IMG/VR virus record: IMGVR_UViG_3300032278_004257
Coordinates: 1 to 34,077 of that record
DNA: 34,077 bases
Reading direction: 5' to 3' (one strand)
DNA from: a virus
Position numbers and translations under genes: made by a program. The notes beneath the pieces were generated by a model, which was not told the DNA's origin, did no database searches, and saw nothing but the letters and a program-made list of their open reading frames with translations. How positions within the stretch are numbered: position 1 is the first letter of the stretch; each line of letters starts with the position of its first letter. This document shows, piece after piece, positions 1 to 5,957 of this stretch.

Positions 1-1038
1 ATGGCACCGGTCGCCACCACCCCGCTCGACCTGATCGGCAACACCCCCATCGTCCTGCTCGAGGGGCCCAGCGAGGCCGCCGGGTGCGAGATCTGGGGCA
101 AGTGCGAATTCCTCAACCCCGGCGCCTCGGTGAAGGACCGCGCCGCGCTCGGCATCATCCGCGATGCCGAGGCGCGCGGCGCGCTGAAGCCCGGCGGCAC
201 GGTGGCCGAGGGGACCGCGGGCAATACCGGGATCGGCATCGCGCTGGTCGCCAACGCGCTGGGCTACAAGACGATCATCGTCATGCCCGACAACCAGGCC
301 TCGGAGAAATACGCCACGCTGCGCGCGCTCGGCGCCGAGCTGGTGCTGGTCAAGCCGACCAAATTCAAGGACCCGAACCACTTCGTCCATACCAGCCGCC
401 GGATCGCGGAAGAGACAGATGGCGCGGTATGGGCCAACCAGTTCGACAACCAGGCCAATCGCCGCATCCACGAAGCCACCACCGCGCCCGAAATCTGGGA
501 GCAGCTGGAAGGCCGGGTCGACGGCTTCACCTGCGCGGTCGGCACCGGAGGCACGCTCGCGGGCGTCGGGCTGGGGCTCAAGGCGAAGGACGCAAACATC
601 CGCATCGCGCTGACCGACCCGCACGGCGCCGCGCTCTACGAATATTACGCGCATGGCGAGCTCAAGTCCGAAGGCAGCTCGGCCGCCGAGGGGATCGGCC
701 AGGGCCGCATAACCGGCAACCTCGAAGGCGCGCCCATCGACACCCAGTTCCGCATATCCGACGAGGAAGGCCTGCACTGGGTCGCCGAGCTGCTGCGCGA
801 GGAAGGCCTCTGCCTCGGCCTGTCGAGCGGCATCAACGTCGCCGGCGCGATCGCGCTAGGCAAGCAGCTGGTCGCCGACGGCCGCGACAACCCGCGCCCA
901 AAGCCAAGGGTCGCGACGATCCTGTGCGACACCGGTTTCCGCTACCTCTCGACCATCTACAACCGCGAATGGCTCGAGGCGAAGGGCCTGCCGGTGTTTG
1001 GGTTGTTAGGTGACAAGAGGGACTGGACGGCATTCTAG
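1..1038 (+). CDS. cysK: Cysteine synthase A family protein (host gene flanking the prophage)
   Basis: This is a PLP-dependent enzyme of the cysteine synthase / cystathionine beta-synthase fold, expected to make cysteine from O-acetylserine and sulfide in the cytoplasm. The PLP lysine is K45 in NPGASVKDR. The substrate loop is TAGNTG at about 72-77, where the classical CysK has TSGNTG. The phosphate-binding loop GTGGT is at 181-185. The 345-residue length is slightly above the usual 300-330. The protein reads normally up to GLPVF, about 12 residues before the end, and the remaining GLLGDKRDWTAF is not a tail I recognise. This could be a junction with the prophage or simply a divergent C-terminus. 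The ATG is at base 1, so any upstream promoter is outside the window. It is the only clear host gene here. Confidence 0.93.
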   Translation: MAPVATTPLDLIGNTPIVLLEGPSEAAGCEIWGKCEFLNPGASVKDRAALGIIRDAEARGALKPGGTVAEGTAGNTGIGIALVANALGYKTIIVMPDNQASEKYATLRALGAELVLVKPTKFKDPNHFVHTSRRIAEETDGAVWANQFDNQANRRIHEATTAPEIWEQLEGRVDGFTCAVGTGGTLAGVGLGLKAKDANIRIALTDPHGAALYEYYAHGELKSEGSSAAEGIGQGRITGNLEGAPIDTQFRISDEEGLHWVAELLREEGLCLGLSSGINVAGAIALGKQLVADGRDNPRPKPRVATILCDTGFRYLSTIYNREWLEAKGLPVFGLLGDKRDWTAF

Positions 1039-1441
1039 GCGGGATTTCTCGGTTGTTCGCGGTCTTACGTGGGAGTGGAATGGCTGAAAACCGCCATTGC
1101 GGGGCTCTCCAAAAAATTTGGCGCTCGCGAAGTCCACTGTCTGGACGGGTGGTTAATTTAGACAGCGGATTGTCGGGTCCGGCTGGAATTCGCGTCGCTG
1201 GCCGGTTGGCCTCCGAGGATCCTCTTAACGGCGGTTTTGCGCCCTCTGAGAGGCCGATGGGATAGCTGCAAGAGCGGCGAGGTCCGACAGGTGAGGCCGT
1301 GGAAGTGGGACTGCGGGCGTCCCGGTTCGGCGGATCGTGTCCCAGTTTCGGTTTGCCGCGGAAGTCCGGGACTTTCGGCGACGACCTGGCGACCGAGCGC
1401 GGCGGTCGCCAGGGACGGAACTGGGACAGTTTTTCGACCCT
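1039..1441. other. Gene-free left-end region of the prophage (about 400 bp), rich in inverted repeats
   Basis: No open frame here has convincing codon use or a ribosome binding site. The region lies between the host gene and the leftward lysogeny genes, which is where a Mu-like phage has its left end and transposase-binding sites. Visible repeats are CTGTCT/AGACAG (1137-1142 and 1160-1165), AAAACCGCC/GGCGGTTTT (1087-1095 and 1230-1238), GGGAC/GTCCC (1307-1311 and 1319-1323), and the nested structure at 1338-1428. Loosely similar CGGTT-containing stretches near 1050, 1324 and 1350 could be MuA-type sites, but I could not derive a firm consensus. Confidence 0.5.
1338..1428. repeat. Nested inverted repeats able to form a cloverleaf-like structure
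   Basis: The outer arms TGTCCCAGTTTCG (1338-1350) and CGGAACTGGGACA (1416-1428) pair over 13 positions with one G-U wobble. Inside them lie AAGTCCGGGACTT (1362-1374), a short odd palindrome, and a perfect 10-bp stem CCTGGCGACC/GGTCGCCAGG (1385-1394 and 1404-1413) with a 9-base loop. The inner long hairpin begins about 28 bases past the stop codon of the leftward lipoprotein gene, so it may end that transcript, although no U-run follows. It could instead be a protein-binding or recombination structure at the phage end. Confidence 0.6.
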
Positions 1442-1849
1442 TCACTCGGCGACAGTGCAGTCGCTCAGCATGGGAGAGCCCATCACTTCGCTGACGCCGG
1501 CGCAGCGTAAAACGATAGCCTGGCCTTTCTGGAGCGAGGCCGTCACTTCGGAAGCATCGCCGGCGAAGCTTGCTTGGGTAGTGGTGAAGTCGTCGGTCCC
1601 CGGCAGGGTGACGACGGGCTCGTCCATGAAGTCGAGCTCGATCGAATTGATCGTCCCCGAGACCAGCAATGGCGACGAGCCATATTTCTGCTGGGCGGCG
1701 ACCTCGTTATCGGCATAGGCCTGGGCCAATTCGACTGAGGTGACTTCGATAGCCGGTGCGGTGGGATCTACCGCGCTTGCTTCATCTTCGGGCAATTCGC
1801 CGCACGCTGCGCAAGCCAAAACCATGCAGCTGATCAGTATCTTCTTCAT
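1442..1849 (-). CDS. Small OB-fold (tRNA_anti-like) lipoprotein in the lysogeny operon
   Basis: The 135-residue product starts with a lipoprotein signal peptide (charged MKK, hydrophobic core, lipobox ending at Cys13 or Cys16), so it should be anchored in a membrane. Residues from about 36 to the end match the pattern of the tRNA_anti-like OB-fold family: a helix with an A-Q-Q-K-Y segment, LLVSGTINSI, then LQKGQAIVLRCAG and a closing DCTV. Two late cysteines may form a disulfide. The start is well supported: AGGAG lies 7 bases before the ATG. The gene follows the repressor by 22 bp on the same strand, so it is likely made in the lysogen. I infer a lysogenic-conversion or superinfection-exclusion role from this position only; a role for the fold itself is not known to me. 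Confidence 0.85.
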   Translation of the reverse strand: MKKILISCMVLACAACGELPEDEASAVDPTAPAIEVTSVELAQAYADNEVAAQQKYGSSPLLVSGTINSIELDFMDEPVVTLPGTDDFTTTQASFAGDASEVTASLQKGQAIVLRCAGVSEVMGSPMLSDCTVAE

Positions 1850-1871
1850 TCACCCTCTCCTGTTGCAACTC

Positions 1872-2540
1872 TCAAAGCCGTCCGATCTTTGCGACGACCT
1901 GACCGATGATGCGCACGTCGTCCGGGTCTACGGTGTAGTTCGGAACGTCGGCGTTATCGGACATGATCTCCAGCTGGCCGGCGTGGACGCGCAGCCGCTT
2001 GACCATGCCGATATCTCCCTCGGCGAGCGCCCAGACCTTGTCGTTCAACCGCAGCGCATCCTGGCTGAGATCGATCAGCAGCATGTCGCTGTCGTGAATG
2101 GTCGGCTCCATGCTGTCGCCGATGCCCTGTGCCCAGCAGAGCTTCTCGGCCGGGGCACGGGTGAAGGCCCGGATCATCGCGCGCGGGAAATATTCAACGG
2201 TCGCCTCGACCGGCCCATCAACGAAGCTGCCGCCCATCCCGTAGCCGAGATCGAGCATAGGGATTGGAAGACTGTCGAGGTCTTCGCGTGACGGTGACGC
2301 ACCCTTGGTGCGGGCCGATGGCACAGCGTCGAGCGATGGATCGTCGATCTCCCCAATCAGATATTCGGGCGTCGTGCCGAGTTCACGCGCGATCTGATGA
2401 AGATGCTTCGAGCCGGATCCGCGATGAATGATGCTGTTTATCGCAGTAGCGCTAATGCCGACCCGCCGCGCAAGCTCGGCCTGAGCCATATCGGCTCGCA
2501 TGAGGGCCTCTATCAATCGCTCGGGCTTGATCATGTGCAT
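1872..2540 (-). CDS. Phage repressor with XRE helix-turn-helix and S24 (LexA/CI-like) peptidase domain
   Basis: This 222-residue protein should keep the prophage silent and be inactivated by RecA-stimulated self-cleavage. Residues about 8-62 form an XRE-type helix-turn-helix (AELARRVGISATAINSI). The C-terminal half is an S24 peptidase with the nucleophile serine in GDSMEPTI and the general-base lysine in GMVKRLRV. The linker has a glycine-rich GYGMGG that may be the cleavage site, though it is not a classical Ala-Gly. Either of two ATGs, at 2540 or 2534, could be used; neither has a strong ribosome binding site. It is divergent from the Cro-like gene across an 80-bp operator region and is followed by the lipoprotein gene. 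Unlike Mu's own Ner/c system, an S24 repressor points to SOS induction. Confidence 0.95.
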   Translation of the reverse strand: MHMIKPERLIEALMRADMAQAELARRVGISATAINSIIHRGSGSKHLHQIARELGTTPEYLIGEIDDPSLDAVPSARTKGASPSREDLDSLPIPMLDLGYGMGGSFVDGPVEATVEYFPRAMIRAFTRAPAEKLCWAQGIGDSMEPTIHDSDMLLIDLSQDALRLNDKVWALAEGDIGMVKRLRVHAGQLEIMSDNADVPNYTVDPDDVRIIGQVVAKIGRL

Positions 2541-2632
2541 TGCTTAGCGTCCGGAGAAGCGACGCGCATTTCAACATTTGCGTATTGACATACGCTAAAC
2601 TTGCACGCAAAAGTTGTTGCATGTTTACGCAA
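2541..2632. promoter_or_regulatory. Divergent operator/promoter region between repressor and Cro-like gene
   Basis: Five copies of a TTWGCGTA-like half-site are visible: TTAGCGTC at 2544 (plus), TTTGCGTA at 2577-2584 (plus), TTAGCGTA at 2591-2598 (minus), TTGCGTG near 2604-2610 (minus) and TTGCGTA at 2626-2632 (minus). The second and third face each other across TTGACA (2585-2590), a perfect -35 hexamer. Binding at this dyad would cover the early promoter. With 17-bp spacing the -10 would be CAAAAG at 2608-2613, a poor match, and the transcript would begin almost at the ATG at 2621. A leaderless Cro mRNA is thus possible and agrees with the lack of a ribosome binding site. Confidence 0.75.
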
Positions 2633-2869
2633 CTCGACCCGCTCTCCGCCCTGCAGTTGGCTGTCGTCAAGGCAGGGTCCAATGCCAAGCTCGCCGAGAT
2701 CTGCGGCGTTTCGACGACTGCCGTGTGGCAGTGGGTGACGCGGATGAAGCGGATCCCGGCCGATTACGTGCTGCGGGTGGAAGCAGCGACGGGCGTGCGA
2801 CGCGAGGACCTGCGGCCGGACATTTATCCGCCCGAGGAATACCGAAAGCTGCGGAAGGTCTCGGCATGA
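2621..2869 (+). CDS. Cro-like regulator, YdaS/CII-type helix-turn-helix protein
   Basis: The 82-residue protein has the YdaS-type arrangement: DPLSALQLAVVKAGSNAKLAEICGVSTTAVWQWV, a helix-turn-helix at about 22-41, followed by a helix with RIPADYVLRVEAATGVRREDLRPDIYP. YdaS/Cro-type proteins sit opposite phage repressors and bind the same operator. It is the first gene of the rightward early transcript. There is no Shine-Dalgarno sequence before the ATG, and the ATG lies inside a repressor half-site (2626-2632 overlaps codons 2 to 4). This suggests tight autoregulation and perhaps leaderless translation. It overlaps the next gene by ATGA. Confidence 0.85.
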   Translation: MFTQLDPLSALQLAVVKAGSNAKLAEICGVSTTAVWQWVTRMKRIPADYVLRVEAATGVRREDLRPDIYPPEEYRKLRKVSA

Positions 2870-3117
2870 AGGCTCTCGATCCGAACTGCGCAGCGCTGCC
2901 GCTGCGCCATGCCGATGGTCGCCTACGGGCACAGCGCGCGCCCGGCTTCTGGCACGACGAGCCGGTGCGCCGCCGCGTGATCGAGCTGCATCGGACGATG
3001 ACGCTCGCGGAGGCGGTCCGACAGATGATCGATGAATTCGGCCAGGACAGGGCGCCGACAAAGAGCGCGCTGGGCCGGGCGTGGAAGATGCTGGACGTGA
3101 AGAGGGCCGAGGCATGA
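2866..3117 (+). CDS. Small early protein, possible DNA-binding helix pair (unknown family)
   Basis: This 83-residue protein is translationally coupled to the Cro-like gene by an ATGA overlap at 2866 and to the next gene by another at 3114. The N-terminal third (NCAALPLRHADGRLRAQRAPGFW) has no recognised domain. Residues about 45-77 read as two helices with a turn (TLAEAVRQMIDEFGQDRAPTKSALGRAWKML), resembling the helix-turn-helix cores of small phage regulators. I do not recognise the family. Codon use fits its neighbours. A regulatory or host-takeover role is inference from location only. Confidence 0.75.
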   Translation: MKALDPNCAALPLRHADGRLRAQRAPGFWHDEPVRRRVIELHRTMTLAEAVRQMIDEFGQDRAPTKSALGRAWKMLDVKRAEA

Positions 3118-3455
3118 TGGCGCAAGGTTCACGAGTTCACCGGCAGGCCGAGCGCGACACGGATTTCATCCTGCAGGCGCATGAGCTCGCGCGCTTCGGC
3201 GTGCTTCCCGCGGCGCGCGGCCGCGGCGGCTATCGCATCCGCCTGGCTCAGCGCCGCCTGCGCAAAGCCCTCGCAGGCGCGATCGAGCGTTACGAGGACG
3301 GATATCAGCAGGTCGCGCGTGGCCTGTTCGCCAGCGCTGTCATTTTCGGCGGCGAACCGCGGATCGGTCTGCATTTCGCTTCTCCATCGAAAGACGAGAT
3401 CGAGCGTATGAGCCGCCGACTGTGCGGTCACCGTCTAAGTCAGGTGGCGAAATGA
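3114..3455 (+). CDS. Small early protein of unknown function (strand assignment uncertain)
   Basis: The 113-residue frame begins at an ATGATG that overlaps the previous stop and ends with an ATGA that overlaps the ParB-like start at 3452, so it fits neatly in the plus-strand operon. The product is arginine-rich with a basic N-terminal half, and no domain is recognised. A caution is needed: the exactly complementary frame on the minus strand (3129 to 3374 or 3431) also reads as a plausible helical protein. G/C content at codon position 3 is about 75 percent here and about 77 percent for the antisense frame, so base composition does not separate them. Operon coupling favours the plus strand. 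Confidence 0.55.
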   Translation: MMAQGSRVHRQAERDTDFILQAHELARFGVLPAARGRGGYRIRLAQRRLRKALAGAIERYEDGYQQVARGLFASAVIFGGEPRIGLHFASPSKDEIERMSRRLCGHRLSQVAK

Positions 3456-4411
3456 ACAGTGGCGCGCGCGTGCTGACGATCGATCCCGACCTGGTGTTCG
3501 TGCCGGAGCGGATCGGCTTCTACTATCCCGACAAAGCCAAGGCGCTCGGCAAGCTGATGAAGGCGAGCGGGCAGCGCGATCCGGTGAAGATCGCCAAGCA
3601 CGACGGCGACAAGCCGTGGAAGCTGGTGACCGGTCTTCACCGCCATGCGGGTGCGATCTTCGAACAGCTGCTGCTCGATGCGATCGAGGTCGAGGGCGAC
3701 CGTCACGAACTGCTCGATATCGAGGCCTCGGAAAACCTCGAACGGCGCGACCTGCCTCCGTTGGAACGGGCGGCGTTCGTCGCGGCAAAGGTGGAAGCGG
3801 TGAAGCGCAAGCTGGCCGTGGAACATGGCGGCGTCAGCCAGCAGAAGCTGGCGGCGAAGGCGCGCTGGGACAAGGTGAAGCTCGGCGAGGCGCGTTTCGA
3901 CGAGGCGATGGACGACGAGGCCGAGGATGCGCGTGCAACGATTGCACACGCATATGGCTGGGAGGAGGAAGTCGCCGAGGCGATCGGTCTTTCGCGGCGC
4001 TCGATCCACAACGACCTGCTCCTCCATCGCACGCTGATCGCGCCCTTCCCGCAGCATGCCGCGGCGCTGGCCGCGCACCCGGTGGTCGGCAGCAATGCGA
4101 GCCAACTGATGAAGCTGGCGAAGGTCAAGGATGACGGACTGCGCGAGCGGGCGGTCGAGGCGCTGCTGCGCTGCCCAGGCATGGATGCCGGATGGGCACG
4201 CGAGGAAGTGGGCGTCGATACGCCGAAAGGCGCGACGACGCCGTTCCAGAAGCACTGCGACGCGATCACCGGAAACTGGGGGCGGCTGAGCCTGCCGCAG
4301 CAGCGCGCCTTCGTTCCCCAGCTCGCCAAGATGTTCACCCCGGAGATGAAACGCGTTCTGCGCGATCAACTCAATGCCGAGCTCGGAGAAGTGGAGCCGA
4401 CCGATGGCTAA
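3452..4411 (+). CDS. ParB/RepB/Spo0J-like nuclease-fold protein
   Basis: This 319-residue protein has a ParB N-terminal-like domain at about 10-110, recognised from GLHRH at 61-65 (equivalent to the ParB GxRR box) and ENLERRDLPPLERA at 94-107. The latter is nearly the textbook ParB box II. A helix-turn-helix follows at about 172-190 (EEVAEAIGLSRRSIHNDL), with a helical C-terminus. ParB-fold proteins bind DNA and often CTP. In phages they may act in early gene control or genome maintenance, not partition. No ParA-type ATPase is present in the window. The start ATG at 3452 has a good ribosome binding site (AGGTGG) and overlaps the previous stop. It overlaps the next gene by 8 bp. Confidence 0.85.
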   Translation: MNSGARVLTIDPDLVFVPERIGFYYPDKAKALGKLMKASGQRDPVKIAKHDGDKPWKLVTGLHRHAGAIFEQLLLDAIEVEGDRHELLDIEASENLERRDLPPLERAAFVAAKVEAVKRKLAVEHGGVSQQKLAAKARWDKVKLGEARFDEAMDDEAEDARATIAHAYGWEEEVAEAIGLSRRSIHNDLLLHRTLIAPFPQHAAALAAHPVVGSNASQLMKLAKVKDDGLRERAVEALLRCPGMDAGWAREEVGVDTPKGATTPFQKHCDAITGNWGRLSLPQQRAFVPQLAKMFTPEMKRVLRDQLNAELGEVEPTDG

Positions 4412-4631
4412 AGGCCACCCGTGTCCGATCGCCGCATGCACTCGATTTGCGAAGCCTAACCAGCTGATGTGCTGGCCTCATTGGCGGCGAGTTCCTCGCG
4501 CGCTGAACCACGCGGTTTTCGACACCTATCGCAACTTGCGGAACGATCCGGCTGCCTATCGGCAGGCGCGCGACGCCGCGATTGCGGCGGTTGAAGCCAA
4601 GGAAGCCGACGAAAGGGAGCTGGGCGAATGA
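4404..4631 (+). CDS. Small zinc-finger-like early protein
   Basis: The 75-residue product has four potential metal ligands close to its N-terminus, C7, C12, C23 and H26 (CPIAAC then CWPHW), followed by a helical, acidic C-terminus (AIAAVEAKEADERELGE). The spacing suggests one zinc site. I do not recognise the family. The start is the ATG at 4404 inside the end of the ParB-like gene, and the stop overlaps the next start as ATGA. It is one of four tiny Cys-rich proteins in this element (see also 10060, 12377 and 21997). Confidence 0.75.
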   Translation: MAKGHPCPIAACTRFAKPNQLMCWPHWRRVPRALNHAVFDTYRNLRNDPAAYRQARDAAIAAVEAKEADERELGE

Positions 4632-4921
4632 GCAGCGCGCCTTACCCCGCGACAGAGCACCAGTTGGAAGTGCTCCGCTTCATCGCGGGTTACATCGAAA
4701 CGCACGGTTATTCGCCGACCTATGCCGAGATCGGCAAGGCGGTCGGCCAGAAGTCGAAGGGCCGGATACACGAGTGCATCAGCGCACTCGAAGAGCGGGG
4801 CCATCTCCGCCGCCTGGGCCGAGGCCTCGAGCGCGCGATCGAAGTCCTCCACAAGCCTGCCTTGCCGCGCGGCCCGAAGGGCGAACCGATGCACTTCGTG
4901 CGCGTGGCGGAGCCGGCATGA
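4628..4921 (+). CDS. LexA-type winged-helix DNA-binding domain without a peptidase domain
   Basis: Residues about 8-72 of this 97-residue protein follow the LexA N-terminal winged-helix pattern: TEHQLEVLRFIAGYIETHGYSPTYAEIGKAVGQKS, then a second helix and a wing ending ERGHLRRLGRGLERAIEVL. LexA repressors have a linker and an S24 peptidase after this domain; here the protein simply ends. It could bind LexA-like or phage operators without being cleavable, or act as an antirepressor or competitor. That is inference. It starts at an ATGA overlap with the preceding gene and overlaps the next gene by ATGATG. Confidence 0.85.
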   Translation: MSSAPYPATEHQLEVLRFIAGYIETHGYSPTYAEIGKAVGQKSKGRIHECISALEERGHLRRLGRGLERAIEVLHKPALPRGPKGEPMHFVRVAEPA

Positions 4922-5148
4922 TGGCCCGCGCGAAACCCGAAACGCTGGCCGAACGCTATCGCCGCCACCGGCGCGCCTTCCGGCTCGCGCTGGAACTCGG
5001 CTGCACACCGAAGGAAGCCGAGCTGGAGATCGAGCGGCGCGAAACACGCGCCCGATGGCAGCGCGCTCAAGAACGTCTGCAGACGGCAATGGCCGGGCCG
5101 CGCCGCGGTCCTGCGCCTGCCGGTGCCCGCTGGATGATGCAGGACTGA
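4918..5148 (+). CDS. Small basic helical early protein of unknown function
   Basis: This 76-residue protein is strongly basic and predicted helical (YRRHRRAFRLALELGCTPKEAELEIERRETRARWQRAQERL), with an unstructured Pro/Gly/Ala-rich tail. The gene starts at the first ATG of ATGATG, which overlaps the previous stop, and ends 2 bp before the next gene. Nothing identifies a function. Nucleic-acid binding is possible from charge alone. Confidence 0.7.
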   Translation: MMARAKPETLAERYRRHRRAFRLALELGCTPKEAELEIERRETRARWQRAQERLQTAMAGPRRGPAPAGARWMMQD

Positions 5149-5150
5149 TC

Positions 5151-5501
5151 ATGGCAATTCCCTCACTCGGATATCCCAGCATGACGGCCGCTGCGGTTGC
5201 GCTTTCGGACGAAGGCGCAAGCGATCGCGAGATCGCGGACAAGCTCGAGATAGAGCCGCACCGGGTGCAGGCCCTGATCAGACAGGCGACCGAGCGTGCG
5301 AAGCGTGCTGCCGAAGGGAAGGTGCCGAACTATTTGGCTGTGTTCCTGCCCGAGCGCGCGGTCCTGCTGCCCGCTGCTGAAGCTCGCAACATCTCGATCT
5401 CCGAGCTGGTGCGGCGCATCGTGCTGGCTACCGCGCAAGACGGATTTATCGATGCGGTTCTCGATGACGGCGTGCTGACCTTGCCCGACGAGGTGCGCTG
5501 A
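5151..5501 (+). CDS. Early regulatory-type protein with helix-turn-helix and ribbon-helix-helix-like segments
   Basis: The 116-residue product has a clear helix-turn-helix-like stretch at about 20-46 (DEGASDREIADKLEIEPHRVQALIRQA). A second segment at about 61-92 (strand YLAVFLPE, then helices ending NISISELVRRIV) resembles the ribbon-helix-helix fold of small DNA-binding proteins. The C-terminus is acidic. It probably binds DNA, but its target is unknown. The previous stop is 2 bp upstream, and its stop shares one base with the next ATG. Confidence 0.75.
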   Translation: MAIPSLGYPSMTAAAVALSDEGASDREIADKLEIEPHRVQALIRQATERAKRAAEGKVPNYLAVFLPERAVLLPAAEARNISISELVRRIVLATAQDGFIDAVLDDGVLTLPDEVR

Positions 5502-5956
5502 TGGGTAAGGCGAAACCGCACCCCGATCAGATGGGCTTTGCGTTCGAAGCGCCGCAGGCGGCGACGGGCGAAGCGAGCCTGGCCGGTCTCGACGCGATGA
5601 TCTCGCGCACGGTCGGCCAGATCCTCAACAGCGACAGCCGGACGCGCGAAGTGATCGCGGCCGAGATGACCGTGCTGCTCGGCGAGGAGGTCAGCCGCGC
5701 GATGCTTGACGCCTATGCCAGCCCGGCGCGGACCTCGCACAGCATCTCGGCCACGCGCCTGCTGGCGCTGGTCGCGGTGACGAAGCGGCACGATCTGTTC
5801 GATCCGCTGGTGCGCCAGATCGGTGCCGGCCTGCTGGTCGGCGACGAGGTCATGACGGCACGGCTCGGCCATATCGAACAGCGGATCAAGGCGCTGCAGG
5901 CAGAGAAACGAGCGCTGGGCGGAACCGCGCCACTGATCCGAGGGGGACAGAACTGA
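5501..5956 (+). CDS. Conserved-looking early protein of unknown function next to the transposase
   Basis: This 151-residue protein has no domain I recognise. It starts with a polar segment, then mostly helical sequence (ISRTVGQILNSDSRTREVIAAEMTVLLGEEVSRAMLDAYAS, HSISATRLLALVAVTKRHDLFDPLVRQIG) and a C-terminal helix that could form a coiled coil (ARLGHIEQRIKALQAEKRAL). Its fixed place just before MuA suggests a function in transposition or in its control, but this is only positional inference. The stop lies 1 bp before the transposase start. Confidence 0.75.
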   Translation: MGKAKPHPDQMGFAFEAPQAATGEASLAGLDAMISRTVGQILNSDSRTREVIAAEMTVLLGEEVSRAMLDAYASPARTSHSISATRLLALVAVTKRHDLFDPLVRQIGAGLLVGDEVMTARLGHIEQRIKALQAEKRALGGTAPLIRGGQN

Positions 5957-5957
5957 C

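Noticed and set aside
1053-1740. Several short plus- and minus-strand frames in the left-end region
   Set aside because: Codon use is poor, none has a ribosome binding site, and some overlap the leftward lipoprotein gene in the wrong frame.
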